This document shows positions 11,110 through 23,767 of a stretch of DNA of 64,000 bases, one piece after another; within the stretch, counting starts at the first letter, position 1; every line of letters begins with the position of its first letter. The notes under the pieces were generated by a model. It worked only from the letters and a program-made list of their open reading frames with translations, was not told the origin of the DNA and ran no database searches. This DNA comes from Posidonia oceanica. Lineage: Eukaryota; Streptophyta; Magnoliopsida; Alismatales; Posidoniaceae. The position numbers were made by a program, and so were the translations under genes. The stretch covers positions 63,926,001 through 63,990,000 of the forward strand of contig JAZBRS010000074.1 of the NCBI GenBank assembly GCA_037176725.1, written 5' to 3'.

Positions 11110-13256
11110 TGTGACCATTGCGACCTACGGGAGGCCGAGGGTGGCCATGACGAAGTGGTGCATCTGAGGAGAACTCGACTCGAAAACATCGAAAGGCAAA
11201 AACAAAAGGGAAAACAATATAAGGAAATGGAGTCACCACCTAGTCTATTTTAAATCGGAAAGATGAGGAAAATCGAATACGAGAAAGCATGTGAATAAGC
11301 AATGCAAATTGAAAAACATGATGCTCCATCCCGAATGGATGCGGCACATTGGTCATTGTAGTCCAAAGAAAGGGTAAGGACTCTTGTTACTCATGGGGAA
11401 GGTGTTAGGCACCCCTACACACCCGACGAGTCGGTCTTTCTAGGCTTTTTCCACTCATATGTGTGGCAAATGTAGGCAATTAAATGCCAAATAATGTATG
11501 CCCAAGGGCAATACGATTGATGATCTGCCATTATGTTTAAAACATGCAATCAGAAACAAATAAGAAGCAACGGACTAAAGAGAATTGATGAAACAAGGCA
11601 AACAAATGCTCTGTTGCACTGTCTGTGTTCTGGATCTGGGGGTCTCGTGCTAGTTGATCGTGTCGGATCTGTTCGCCATATCTAGGCACTAGGTAGTCGT
11701 GTCCCAAATTTTACAATCACAAACAGTGAACTTCATCGCTCAATTACGAATCAGAAATGATCGAAACCAAGCAAACAGACATCGGCAAAGCAAGAGGGCA
11801 TATCAGGGAACAAACCAAAGCAAAGAAATCGAAATGTGGATGCGTGGCTCACCTCCCCCGTCTCTGTTGCACAACACCGAAAACCATTGGGTCCAACGGC
11901 CACGAAGAAGGCTGGGAACCCACGGACCTCAGCCGTGGCTTACGGCGGAGCTCGAAGAAGGTAGAGAGGATGCAGATGATGCAATGCAAGTCAAGAAAAC
12001 AAAACAATGGCCACCCCCATCTCCACTCAGTGTCATCGGTCCCGTCCGTCATGGAAAGGACGGTCGGTCGTATACACTGCCAGGGGTTCGACGTGACATC
12101 ACGAGGGATCCAAGAGGCAGTGAAGGAACGTAGGAACGAGTCCCATTCGAGCTCAACGGCCATTGGCCTCGCTCGAAGCCATGAACCCATCACAATGCAC
12201 ATATGAATGCAATGAGGAACCAAGAAAGTAAAACGAAGAAAACTTGACGTAAAACCAATCCGGTGAACAAGGAAACTATCAAGAGAATTGAGCTACGCTA
12301 CGAGAAGCAGAGCTTACCTGTGTGGTGCTCGGTTTGTGCTCTCCCAGTGCGGAGACTCACGACAGTTTCGCGGAGTAGGCATCGGTCGCGGCGGTTGGGA
12401 CGGACGCAGAAGTGGCCGGAGGACAGTGGTGGTTGTTCGAACATAGAGGAATTCTCTCGTGCTCAGTCACACTCTCAAGGAGGTCTGTGGAGGAGGAGGA
12501 GAGCATGGTGCTAGCTCTGGACTGTGGGTGCTCTTGGGCTCACGGTGTGGGTGTTAAGGTTGTGCTGGTGGCTCGCCAGTGCTGGGGAATTCAGGGAGCA
12601 GGGAAGCCAAGAGTGCCAAGAGACGAGGTTGCTGGAGAGCTCAAGAAGCTAGGAAAACCAAAGATCATGCAACCAGAGAGATTTGCCTAGAGTGCTCTCA
12701 CATTAGAAGCTCAAGGTGTTTTATAGGAGGTTTGGTTAGATGATGGTCGTTGATGGATAATGGTTTGTGGTTTGGATTCAAATGAGGGGATTTGATTGGG
12801 ATTAGAATTGGGATGAGGGATATGATGGTCCTGGAACACCAGGGTACACGCTCAGAACCGTGCAAGCCAATGAGAAGAGAGAATTAGGTGTTCCATTGGT
12901 GAATGGACCACTTAATCCTCTATTGAAATTAATCTGACATAAAGCACTTCACCAACTTGTCACGCTAGATGGTCGCGCTAGTAAGTTATGCTGGTAGGTA
13001 GCGCTGGCGAGTCGTGTCTAAACTATGTTAGAGTCCACTGGCTGGATCTTAGGCATGTTTCCTTGGTTGTTTGGGCCACCAATGGGCTTTAGGCATATGG
13101 TTCTGGATAGGTTTAGGGTTTTGAGTGGTTTTATGGTGTTGGGTAGGTTTGGGGATGTTGGGTTAGGTTTGGTGAGTGGGTTAGGTCCACCACAACCAGA
13201 GCATGTTCCTCTAGAGGAGTCCACCAACGAGCGATTGCAAAACCGGGGTGTCTACA
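11110..13256 (-). mobile_element. Element B 5' LTR
   Basis: On the minus strand it starts TGTAGACACCCCGG at 13256 and ends near 11110. It contains the conserved Tat blocks (about 11231 and 11380-11440). At 12958-13018 there is a run of loosely repeated GCGCTAG/GCGCTGG words. No gene is seen; open frames at 11699-12690 show no recognisable domain. Confidence 0.75.
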
Positions 13257-13707
13257 TCTAGCCAACTTGTTTGATTTTCCCGATTCCGCCATCTAGACTC
13301 CTCTGGGCCGCCGGAAACGCCATCAGACGCCTCCCACACGCCGGATCTTCAACAATCTTGCTATTTCTTCTTCTATGCATCAATATTTTAGAGCATGGGA
13401 CGAATCTGTGTTTTCTTTCTAGATATCCTATGTTGTGCATGCCTGCCAGGTGCCGAAAACACCATCGGATGGGCGCCCAATCTAAAGAAAAGTCCCTCCG
13501 TCGAGTGATCACACCCCCCCCCCCCCCCCACTTTGGGGGAAGTGAGCAAAAACTCCCTTAATCTCTATTGTATTTGTGCAAAACTGTTATTATCATATTT
13601 TGTGATTAATTAGCTAATATAGATAGGAGGGGAGTTTTTCCTAAGAAAAATTTTGATGAAATATTTGGAATTTATGGTAATTTCTTTAGGGAACTAATTC
13701 TAATTAG

Positions 13708-14563
13708 AGGATATCACTATTTGTTGCATGCCAACAATGACCATTATTAGGTACCCCATTAAGTAGAAGAATTTTATAATTGTTTTGACTGGAATAATGT
13801 TGATCAAGATAGAGGGGTTATTTACTTGGTTTGGCATGGAATTAATGTTGAAGTAAACCTAGAACTAATTTCCCATGTCACGAGAATCCCCATATCTCCT
13901 GTAAATTTACCCACAGAGGATTTAGGACACTATCTACCACACATTGGACCTAACTATTCTATTGCCTCAAATGGGGGAATTAGAGGGACCACCATGTATG
14001 AAAATGTGTATACAACTTGTAGGTGGATCCAGAACAACATTTTGGAGGGTTCCCACATTTCATCATTTTATATTCCTACACTTCACGTTATTTATATGAT
14101 GATAACTAGGGATTCTAGGATCTACCTATATTGCTCATGTGAAGAGAACTAGAAGAAAGACAATTTTACCCTTAGCTATTCTAATCACTGATATAGTTAA
14201 GAACTTTTTGCCACCAAAGCAATTTACATTTGAATTTCAAGAACGACGACAAATGGCAGTAATAGAAACAGTGACTAACTCCTATAGGTTGACTTTTCAT
14301 ATACCATGGGGGTCTCATATGCTTCAGGAGCACATTATTAGAGTTGAGTCATTCCTAGTGAGAATGAGGAATAAGACACTTTTTGGACTGATGACCCTCC
14401 AATTAGTTCTCAGAGTGATTTCAACCACCATGTATGGGAGAGAATGCAAAGGATACATCATTCAACTAAGTGGGTGGAAAGGGAAGTAAGGTGGAATAGA
14501 GCTAAGTTAGAGGAGTTGAGAAGGTCCAGCTCTCGTAGACCAACTAGGAGAAGAAGGATGTGA
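13708..14563 (+). pseudogene. Athila env-position ORF, broken
   Basis: Readable pieces are VEEFYNCFDWNN (about 13765), VWHGINVEVNLELISHVTRI (13826 on), LPLAILITDIVKNFLPPKQF (14165 on, after a shift near 14150) and a basic tail RRSSSRRPTRRRRM ending at a TGA (14561-14563). The layout of a core domain followed by a basic C-terminus resembles the 'putative plant transposon protein' family (Pfam Transposase_32, from memory) found in the third ORF of Athila and SIRE elements. The function of such proteins is not established. At least three stops and two shifts break it. Confidence 0.55.
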
Positions 14564-14710
14564 GCTGTCTAGGGTCCTGAGCTTAGAGGGTAAATATGTA
14601 TAAACTGTACATAACTTTTCTTTTCTTAGCAGTAGAAGCACTCCATCCCGAATCAGGTATCATTGTTCTAATTTTAATTGTATTTCATTGATCATATCAT
14701 TTATTGCATA

Positions 14711-14747
14711 CATTGAGGATAATGCATGGTTTTGGTGTGGGGGGAGT
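14711..14747 (+). other. Athila purine-tract signature downstream of the ORF
   Basis: It reads cattgaggataatgcatgg followed by a G-rich 'gtgtggggggag'. The same kind of phrase is common after pol in plant Athila-type elements and may serve as an extra plus-strand primer. Confidence 0.6.
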
Positions 14748-17001
14748 CTTCTCTATATCTCTTTCATTTTCTTTAGTTAGAGTCTTCTTTGTGTCTTTTC
14801 ATTTTCTTATTTCAAAAAAAAATGAAAAAAATTAGGAACTATCCACATTGGTCTAATCAATTAGGAGTGAATTAGTAACCTTGTGTTTGAAGTTTAAATG
14901 TAAGACTGAGTAATTGGGAACCTTATGATTCAAAGAGTAGAGACAAAATCTATAACGACCCTTATCGTTACAACCCCTAACTAATCATCTTTTTTTTTCA
15001 ACACATATCAAATACCGCTACAGAAATCTAAATCCAAATGCTTAAATATAAAGCACTATATTAAACAGAACTGAAACTAGAACAATATGCTTACCTAGAA
15101 TCCTTGATGTGTGGCTAAGTGACTCCTCTCTATGTGCACTAACAAGAAATCCTACTCCTATCCTGCACCTGCGAAAAACACCAACAAAGCACACATGAGT
15201 GACCACTCAAAAAGGTCACCCAGTACACACTCACCCTAAACACACACCAAAACCAACTCGGCAGAACAACGCCAAAAAGCCAGGCGTAACCACCCCAAAA
15301 GCAACAGAACTCAGGTATCTCACCTAGATGCCACAACAAGGCAATCTACTATTGCCCAACAAACATGAATCCTTTAAAACATGCCTTTCAAAACCATTTT
15401 TTCTCTTTTCAAACCAAAACAATATGCACATTTTAAAATCTCATATGCACACTTGAAATGGCTGCTCTACACCAAGTCAAGTCCCAAAACCAGGTCCATT
15501 GTGCTTCTCACATATCGAAGCTACAATGACCGAAGCATAGAAAACAAGATGCATCTTCCCATAGGAGCATGCATTCACAACTCAAACACCAAAACTGCTG
15601 AAAACTCAAAACAGCACGGAGTACTCCGCTATCTTGAGTACTCAAAACCATGCAGTCTGAACCCACGCACTCTCTATACATAATAGACAACTAATTGTGT
15701 TTGAATGCTCTCTATCTCAAATAGCACACCCACAACAACCACACACAAGCATTGACCACAAGCAATCACCAAACTGCACTGCCACATACAAGCCCACAGC
15801 CTATCTGTCCCAAAGTCCAACCTCTCAGAAGGACCATCAACAATGTGTTGTGTTGCCCGACGCCAAGCAACCAATACTTGCCACAAGCAGTCACCAAATT
15901 GCACTGCCACGGACAAGTCACCCTGTGAAGAGCCTGTCAGTCCTAAAGTCCCACATCTCTACAGGACCCTTAAAATGCTAACCCTCCTCGGGAAAGCTGT
16001 CCTCTCTCACAGGACATCACCAAAAACGCCCTCTCAGCGTCCTAGTTTCAGTGCCTGGAGCAACCAGAGTCTCTCACCTTCGGGTCTAGCCAGCACTCTC
16101 AAGTCTCAATGCCCGGAGCAACCAAAGTATCATACCTCCAGATCTAGATGGCACCTCAACCTGTAAGCCTCATCCTAGTACCTCGTGCTCGACCACCCAG
16201 GAGTCTCGCACTCCCTGGTCCTAGTAACACGACCCTCCGGCCTGTCGGCTCTGGAACCTCAGCCTCGGACGTCAAACCTAGCTACACAGAGGTATCATAC
16301 CCCTTGCGTCTGCTGCCATGATTCCTTGGCAATCTTGGTTCCTGGACCTCAATCTCGGACTTGTGCTAAACTTCTCCAAATGTATCATACCCCTGGATCC
16401 ACCAACACAATCCTACAACCTCTTGCTCTCCACAAACAGAAAACCAATGGAAAATATTTTCCAAAACCTTTGCAAACTTATGCATTTCTTTTCCAAATCT
16501 CTTTTGGAAAATCATTTCGAAACCATTTCGAAAATCATCTCCAATGCATCACAAAACACTGTGCCAAATGCTGCATGGAAAGCCACGACAAAAATCACAA
16601 AGCTCTATATTTCTTTTCCAAATTCTTTGGAAAACCATTTTCCAAAACATGCTCAATATTTTTCTCAAATCATTTTGAAAACCATTTAAATTCACAGACC
16701 AAAAACCAACTCAAAACACATCTTAGATAGCACCTCTGTCAGGCCAAACAGCGTGACTTAAATCATGCCCAAAAATCACACCTTGGGAGCGTCTGAGTTC
16801 CAGAGCATCTCGCTCAACCCACGATGACAACCCAAGTAAAACACCCAAACCAAGAACTGAGGAGAAAGCACACCTTCTGGGCATAAAATTAACCTAGAAG
16901 TAACCACATAAAAGCTAGAGCAAAAGCCTTGAAGTTCCATTTAACCACAAGGCCAAACACCACACAAACCATACCCAGAACTTTAAGTTCTAGATTCAAA
17001 G

Positions 17002-17739
17002 TGTTGGACGTAGACTGACCTGCATCCAACATTGGACGCTAGAACCCTTAGCGTCCAACACACCAAACAGTGCTCTTGAAGATATATCTCAATGCACACT
17101 AGAAATACCAGCCAATATCTAATCCTAAGGTTAATCATTAACCCTACTGGTCATCTAGGCCATTTAAGGGAAAATCCTAATTTCCTAACTCATTGTATCA
17201 ATTAATTGGCCAAGAGATGGCTGAAACCCAGATTCCAGGTGTAAGATGCACACTGTGTTGTGTCTTATGTTAGACGTAGCATGGTCTACGTCTAACACTT
17301 CAAACCACAATTACCAGCCCAAAATCTTCTAACATCCCTCTTGCCTCCTAATTATCTCATGTAGGGATCAAATAATAACTAAAAGGGCATCTACAAAATT
17401 ACATACAAACTAATTCAAGTCTCAGAATCAATTAGGAATACATCTAATCATGCATTGCTCTAAGACGTTGGAAGTTGCACGTCTAACATTAAACCCGGCC
17501 AGGGCTGCATCTTACACCTAGGGAACTGATCATTCAATAATTTTCAGAAAAACTACTAAGCATAATCATTACTCAGCTCAAGGATCAATTAAGAAAGGAA
17601 TAGGCATATAACTCTACTGCATGCTATACTAATCAAACCTCAAAACCCAATAAATCCTCTCCTACTCAGACTAACAAGGTCATAAAACACTGGATATCAT
17701 GAGTCTAATGTAAGACGTGCCAGGTTGTGCGTCTTACAC
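17002..17739. repeat. Dyad modules in LTR H, interior set
   Basis: A pair at 17002-17059 is nearly the same as the LTR A unit (TTGGACG...GCATCCAAC and ATTGGACGC...GCGTCCAAC, 29 bp each). Diverged pairs lie at 17239-17296 (GTTAGACGTAG...CTACGTCTAAC) and 17461-17517, and a single unit at 17710-17739. Arms change together, so symmetry is kept while the sequence drifts. Confidence 0.85.
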
Positions 17740-18403
17740 CCCAGAATCCAGACAATAGCAAAAATCCCAATGAAAACATGCACTAGATGCTACAGAAAAC
17801 CCACATATGTAAATATGATCAATTAAAGGATGCAAACACAACATGCACTAAGATCTAAACCTCAAACTACACAAAGAAGGCCACTCTAATTGGGTGTGTA
17901 CCTTGAACCCAAGGGAAACCCATCTCCAAGCAACTCTAAGCTCCGATCCTTTGCATGCACCTCCCCAAGCCTCCTCTAAGCCTCCACGAGCCCCCAGCAA
18001 CTCAAGCATCACAGAAGATCCCACGATGAGTGCATGCATGGGAGAAGGGAAGGGAAAAAGGAAGAAGAAGAAGGAGAAGAAGAAGAAGGAAGAGAGCTCA
18101 CAACCAAAGCTCACCTTGGTTTCCAAGCTTGCAGCATCTTCTTCCTCAGACCACAACCTCTAGCCAAGCTTGACATCTGGGACTTGCAGAGGATCACCGG
18201 AGCTCCGCCACGATGATCACAGCCATGTGCATGAAAAGGAACCCAACATGCGACCCAAGCAACCCATGCACTCCTCAAGCAAGCTCTCCCCTCACTCTCC
18301 CTTGAGATCTCCCCCCCCACCCCCCTGGAAACCCCTGGAACCACTCTCGCCAACCTAGGAAGAAGAAGAGAAGAAGAAGCTTCTGGAAGAAAGCACCACT
18401 AGC

Positions 18404-18589
18404 ACTTATATAGGCAATTGAAGTTTCTGGATACAACTTAGGGTGTTAAATGCGTGCCATCATGCGTCTAACATAAGATGCACTACATGCTGCGTCTTAC
18501 ACCTAGAAATCAAAAAAACACTAATTCATGTGTAGAATGTTGCTGAATCTGCATCTAACATTAAACGCACCATATTCAGCGTCTAACAC
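18404..18589 (-). promoter_or_regulatory. LTR H promoter: TATA box with two dyad pairs upstream
   Basis: On the minus strand a TATATAAG box (18404-18415) is preceded about 30 bp upstream by a dyad pair (18444-18500) and then another (18530-18588). Each unit is 28-30 bp with arms of the type GTTAGACGC/GCGTCTAAC. Position and symmetry suggest an upstream promoter element. Confidence 0.6.
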
Positions 18590-18650
18590 ACTCAAATTAT
18601 AGATTAAATATATGGTCTAAGATGCTGTCAAGAGTCTGGGTTACAAAATC

Positions 18651-19440
18651 TGAAAAATAGCATCATCTGAAATATGTATAACTTATATGTACCTTATACT
18701 GCACTATCACATAGGAAATAAAGGAAGACCTGAAATAACTTAGCAATAAAAAAATCTAATAATCACTAAGTAACTGGGTATCGTGCCTCAGTAAGTATTG
18801 ATATTCACGTAAAAAGTTGATTAGAAGATAAAAGAAAAAAAAATCTTGTCTTTGAGGCCTTAGCTACTCGAGTTATTAAGTCCTTAGGAGTGCCATCACA
18901 TCTGATGACCTAATGCCATCTGGTTTGGGATCCACTAACCTAAAGCTTGCTAAATGGGTAGTTAAGAATAAAGTCTAAGGAAGCAAGACACAGCTCAATG
19001 AAATAAGATTGCTAAGGTCGTAAGATTGGATTTGAAAACCCATGCTAAGGTCTAGTTTCACAAACACAAGGTACATGTAAGTAATTTTTAAGAAGATGAT
19101 GTGAAAAATAAGACGAAGTCTCTATGATGACAAAATTAGAGTTCTCAACAAAGGTTAAACTGGAGGATTAAGACACTTGGGAACTTTGAATCTTTTTAGT
19201 TGAGTAGGTTAATGTAGATACTGTAGATTATTCATTTTCTTTATTTTTCACTTTCTTTATTCCTTGTTCCTTTTCTTCTGGCATTTTGTTGATAGATCCG
19301 CTGCAAACCCTCATGAGACACCACTCGTCCACTTGGGCAACCTAAGGGTTTAAAGGCTTGTTGCACATGCTAAGTGCAATCGCGATTCCTGCAAAAGTGA
19401 GTTAGGATTTTTTTATTTTTCTTATGTTAGGTTAGAGTCA
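18651..19440 (+). other. Element J 3' UTR, no gene seen
   Basis: AT-rich sequence between the H insertion and the J purine tract. No open frame of note and no recognised motif. Confidence 0.5.
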
Positions 19441-19479
19441 GTTTTGCTCGAGGACTAGTAAAAGATAAGTATAGGGGTG
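19441..19479 (+). other. Element J polypurine tract before the 3' LTR
   Basis: A phrase of the Athila type (tgctcgaggactagtaaaag, then aagtataggggtg) immediately precedes the LTR start. Related elements end in 'aagtttgggggtg' here. Confidence 0.65.
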
Positions 19480-19764
19480 TTTGATTAACTCATAATTCAT
19501 ACATATTTTATTCTTCATATTTATTGATTAATGTATATAAATAATGCTACTCGAGGTGTTTTGTGTAAATTTTGCAGGAACCTAGGAACTTAGAAAGAAT
19601 TTAGAAAAAGGAGGGGAAAAGAATAAATATGCCAGAAAAGAAAAGAATTTTGCATGAAAAATTGTGGAGCTGCGTCGAGAAGTCAAATTCACATTTTCCA
19701 CGTGCGTCAATACTTAGATAAATATCAGGTAATGAATGGAACAAGTCAAGAGAAATATCGGCTG

Positions 19765-19952
19765 ACGTAGACGCCTCCCAGGCACCCAGATGCACAGATG
19801 ACGCCTCCTAGGCGCCCATGGAAGATATTTTTGACTCAATCTTTTATTGTTACGATCTTTTGTTGTAAATATCTTGTATTTGAAATTAAAATTCAAATTT
19901 TGTACTTGGATTTGTCTCCGACGTAAGGAAATCTTTGTAAGTCTATAAAAGA
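19765..19952 (+). promoter_or_regulatory. LTR J promoter: paired modules and TATA box
   Basis: Two related modules (GACGCCTCCCAGGCACCC and GACGCCTCCTAGGCGCCC, 19765-19818) lie about 125 bp upstream of TATA box TCTATAAAAG (19942-19951). The second contains the dyad GGCGCCTAGG on the opposite strand. Confidence 0.5.
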
Positions 19953-20233
19953 ACCCTTTGTGTAGATTTATTATATCATCTTCCACCTTTTAGGCTTAAA
20001 CTTTCCCTCTATTACTGTGGAAGAACTTTAAGTATTTCTCTACTTGTAATCTCAGGTCCTATCAATAAAATTGTTTTTTTCTTCAATGATGTCTTTTATT
20101 TCATGTCCTTTATTTGAGTTTTTATTTTCTATCATCCTCATGAGTAGCTAAGTTTTTAGTTCTAGGGTTGAGATGAAGTTCATGTGAATTGGGATGTTAT
20201 GATTAAATTTATTTTCTTTCTCTTGTGCTTTGT

Positions 20234-20941
20234 TGCTATGAGTATGTAGACTGGAAGTGTATTATATAAATCGCTCATCATTCAATAAACTTTGATAGAC
20301 TAATATTGAATTAATATTTTTAGCCTATGCTTAGAGAAAAATGAATTGGGAGTTATGTTTATAATCTCGGTTCTATCATATATTATTTGATTTATTTGGC
20401 TCTATGTATTTTTATTCCTTACTTGATATTCTATGATGCATTGCATATAGTTTATGCTTGTTAGTGTAAAAATTATTTAATCAAATATTGAGATCTAAAA
20501 CAAGAGATAGAGTATATTTAATAATGCATTCTCAACTTCACATGAATGGATTTGAAACTCTAGGTTTTAATTAATTTGATTGCATCCTGCTATGAGTATG
20601 TAGACCGAAAGTGTATTACATAAATCGCTTATCATTCGAAAAACATTGATAGGCTAATATTAAATTAATCTTTTTAACCTATGCTTAGGAAAGAATGAAT
20701 TGGGAGTTATGTTTATAATCTCGATTCTATCATATGTCATTTGATTTATTTGGCTCTATGTATTTTTATTCCTTACTTGATATTCTATGATGCGTTGCAT
20801 ATAGTTTATGCTTATTAGGGTAAAAATCATTTAATCAAATATTAAGATCTAAAACAAGAGATAGAGTATATTTAATAATGCATTCTCAACTTCACATGAA
20901 TGGATTCGAAATCCTAGGTTTTAATTAATTTGATTGCATCT
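20234..20941 (+). repeat. 354-bp tandem duplication inside LTR J
   Basis: 'tgctatgagtatgtagac' at 20234 recurs at 20588, and the downstream sequence runs in parallel to about 20941. The copies differ at scattered sites, so the duplication is not recent. Confidence 0.9.
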
Positions 20942-21098
20942 TGATAGTCTAGTTTTAGCTTTTAAACATCAAGTCTCTCAAATCCTTTCAATAATTGATA
21001 GTTAATCTTTGTTTTTGAAACTCTTTTCTCTGTGGGATCAACATGTATGTGTTACCTTGTACGTCGTGCACTTGTGGTTAATTAAAACGTATACATCA

Positions 21099-21785
21099 TT
21101 AAGCGTCCACTGCACCAATCTTGCTTCTCTTTGGGACTGATTCTTAAGACTTCGATTGTCACTTGGTATTGTCAGGTGTCACATATTCTGTACCAACCTC
21201 TTCCTCATTAAGAGCAAACTAATAATCTATACAACTTGTAGCATCGTTGTTCTTGGATGTAGTAGTTGTGTTCATTGCGTTTGGAACCATAACATACTTT
21301 TCCTTAACTACACATCATTTGAACAAGAGATCAAGTTTAGATGCATGCTGCAAATCTGCAATACATGACCATCCTTGAATTTTTCTACTCTAAGATATGT
21401 CTATTTAAAGGACAAGAGATCAACATTTAGAATTTTTACAATCATGACAAACTGAAATATGTGTAATTACTAAATTTGTTTAGCAATGAAAACAAAACTT
21501 TGTTTGGATGTCATTCCACTAGAGATGGAGTCAGTTTCTGTCTCTTCCTTAGTTTAGCAATGAAAGAAAAAGAAAAGTGCAAGAATAAACGCCATGTTGT
21601 CATGTTATTGATTTACTAAACAAAAGGCAATGTTTTGTAAATGAGTAAATAGTATTTTCACATGCTTGTTACTCGCGCAAAGGCCATGTTGTCTTGAAAT
21701 TCTATAGACCACGTGCCAGAATTTAATTAATTTCTACAAACCTTTTTGAGCTGAAGTTTTACAGTAGTAAAAAAAAAACAAAAAA
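21099..21785. other. Unassigned sequence between J and F
   Basis: No recognisable coding domain, repeat or LTR end on either strand. It may be host DNA or a decayed transposon. Confidence 0.4.
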
Positions 21786-22564
21786 TGTAACGACCCTAGT
21801 CGTTATCAACCTAATAATTCACATAATCTTTTTTTTTCACATAACAATAGATTCCAAATTCAGACTAAGGCATAAATAATAATATTAGAAAAGAGTATCT
21901 ACCCAAGACCCTTGATGTGGGGTTGAGTGACTCCTCTATATACACTAGCAAGTAAACCAGCTTCTAATCTACACCTGAGAGACAAAAAAACAAAGCAGAT
22001 GTGAGTGACCACAAAAATGTCACCCAACACACACCCACTAATAAAATAAAACCAAAAACAATATTAGGCGGAGCCCAACTCTGCAAAATAATAAGAAACT
22101 GAACTAAGACACGTTGGTGGAACACATAGGCATAATGTGTCACCACCACATGCGAAACCCACAAATTCGAGACAGACATCACAACAACGATGCCGAAAGT
22201 CTAACCTTGAAAAGGCGCGATGCACCAAAAACCTATGCAAGCCCCGCCACACACCACTCGAAAATCCACTAAAAAACCAACTCAAAAATCCATGACTCTA
22301 AACCACACTGGCATCTCAACATAAATGCCTCAGAAATCTACCGAAAACGCTCTAAAAAACCAAAACCAACCAGTAACATACATGTAACATTCTAAAACAT
22401 GCATCTATCACTATTCTATTAAATCCTCCAAAACTAGGTTCACTGTGCTTCTCAGATATCGAAGTCATGATGACCTTCACACAGAAAAACATGATGTATC
22501 TTATCATATAAGCATGCACCCAAACTCATTAATAAAATCCGCTGAAAACTTAACACAACATGAG

Positions 22565-23714
22565 TGTTGGAAAATACTGCAAATGTATATTTTATTTTGA
22601 TGATAAATGTGATATGATTTTATATGCTTAACATGATTATTTGAGAATGATATAGCATGATTCAATATGAGATGCAAAGGAAAAACAAAGTGATTACAAT
22701 CATATTCAGAGCATCCAAGAAGACTGAAATATATGCTGAAGGATAGAAAATCAGTGTGTATACAATCTGGTTATAAATGTTGTAAATTTATGTATGATTG
22801 TTTGTAAAAGATTGTAAAGTTGTCAAAAGATCGTATGAGATAGATCAATTGTATAGAAATTAGGTATATAAGATATCTAAACAGAATGGACATCAAAGTC
22901 CATAAACGGCACACCGTATTAGAACGGCGTTCCGTTCTGGTAATGGGCTCTACAGTAATGGGCCGCAAGGAGTTGGACTTGAGCTAAGAAGAAACGTGCC
23001 AAAACGGCACCCCGTTGATGAGTGACACTGAATGGCACTCCGATCCAGAACAGCGCTCCATTTTGGTCGTGTGTTGGAAAAGTTGTGTGTTCAAACGGCA
23101 TTCCGGCGAATTTCAGCGCTCCGTTTAACTAGCCGTTTCAGAACGTTGGAGAAGATTTTTTAGTCGTTAGAGACACACTTGGGTTGGGTTATATCCTATA
23201 AATATGATCCATATTGGACCTCTAATGACACACCTTGATACTCCACCATACTAAGGTCTCATACTAGTGCAAAGAGCTTCATTTCCACCTTCAAGAGCTT
23301 TCCAAGCCTCCTCGAGCAACTACGCTGAATCTTTACTTTTGTGCTTGGCAAAAAAAGGGTACAATCTGTAACTATACAATTCACCAAGGATTGTCTTCTC
23401 CGGGTTGGAGAAGGGCAACAGGACGTTGCAATGATTTGTTGAAGGGATTTTTCAACAAACAAGTAAGTGTATCTTTTGGTTTAAAGATTAAGGAACCTCA
23501 AGGTGATCTTGAAAGAGTGGACTAGGTCGGGATTTGGCCGAACCACTATAATTTGTTGTTATATTGATTCATTATCTCTCTTCCTCTTTCTGTGTATGCT
23601 TTGATTATTTAGAACAACTTGAGATTCACTTGTTTATATTTAAAAGTGCAAATAGTAAACATATATTAGCTTAATCTGTATTCATGCCCCCTAGAGAAGC
23701 CATTTGATCCAACA
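22565..23714 (+). mobile_element. Element N 5' LTR
   Basis: It starts TGTTGGAAAATACT and ends TTTGATCCAACA, followed directly by the primer site. The counterpart is 51165-55271. The segment 23330-23530 (including ctccgggttggagaagggca) is nearly identical in both LTRs. Confidence 0.93.
22904..23205 (+). promoter_or_regulatory. LTR N promoter: AACGG-N4-CCGTT modules and TATA box
   Basis: Dyads of the form AACGG-N4-CCGTT occur in three clusters: 22904-22940 (AGAACGG-CGTT-CCGTTCT is the best), 22999-23066 and 23093-23127. TATA box CCTATAAATAT follows at 23195-23205, 70-290 bp downstream. The same modules with small changes lie in the 3' LTR (51500-51665 and 54650-54690). Confidence 0.65.
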
Positions 23715-23716
23715 AT

Positions 23717-23728
23717 TGGTATCAGAGC
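23717..23728 (+). other. Element N primer binding site (tRNA-iMet)
   Basis: TGGTATCAGAGC, two bases after the LTR end, is the standard complement of the plant initiator methionine tRNA 3' end. Confidence 0.95.
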
Positions 23729-23767
23729 GGGTTATCTAGTATAAGATTTAAACTATCTCTAGATAAA

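Larger units (their letters stand above)
10004..13256 (-). mobile_element. Element B: Tat-clade remnant (5' LTR and leader)
   Basis: The minus-strand order is LTR (11110-13256), degraded tRNA-Arg primer site, then a leader of about 1.1 kb homologous to that of element A. At 10004 B is cut by A's LTR, at a point corresponding to just upstream of gag. If A is a simple insertion, the rest of B lies left of the window. Confidence 0.8.
14951..18645 (-). mobile_element. Solo LTR H (TGTAACGACCC family) with AAATC target duplication
   Basis: The left end reads TATAACGACCC (the G of TG mutated to A) and the right end GGGTTACA. The 5-bp flanks are identical: AAATC at 14946-14950 and 18646-18650. There is no internal region, so this is a solo LTR of 3695 bp. 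By comparison with element E its transcription direction is minus; a TATATAAG box on that strand (18404-18415) agrees. The blocks at 15110-15240 match LTRs E, F and G. No gene is present; open frames here are spurious. Confidence 0.88.
13257..21098 (+). mobile_element. Element J: Athila-like remnant, 3' part, split by solo LTR H
   Basis: The plus-strand order is unassigned sequence (13257-13700), a broken env-position ORF, a purine-rich signature (14711-14747), a 3' UTR interrupted by H, a second purine tract (19441-19479) and the 3' LTR. Both purine-tract phrases (a 'cattgagga..aatg..tgggggg' type and a 'tgctcgaggact..aagtatagggg' type) are characteristic of plant Athila/Diaspora elements. 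Gag and pol are missing: J ends at the LTR of B. A run of about 18 C lies at 13510-13530. Confidence 0.65.
19482..21098 (+). mobile_element. Element J 3' LTR
   Basis: It starts TGATTAACTCATAATTCATA and ends ATACATCA, giving TGAT...ATCA termini as in Athila/Diaspora LTRs. A TATA box (tctataaaag, 19942-19951) and a 'tctgtgggatcaac' segment near the 3' end also fit. Length 1617 bp, including a 354-bp tandem duplication. Confidence 0.7.

Noticed and set aside
18034..18353. Open frames at the right side of LTR H with Lys/Glu repeats
   Set aside because: A GAA/GAAG microsatellite in the LTR explains them; no domain is seen.
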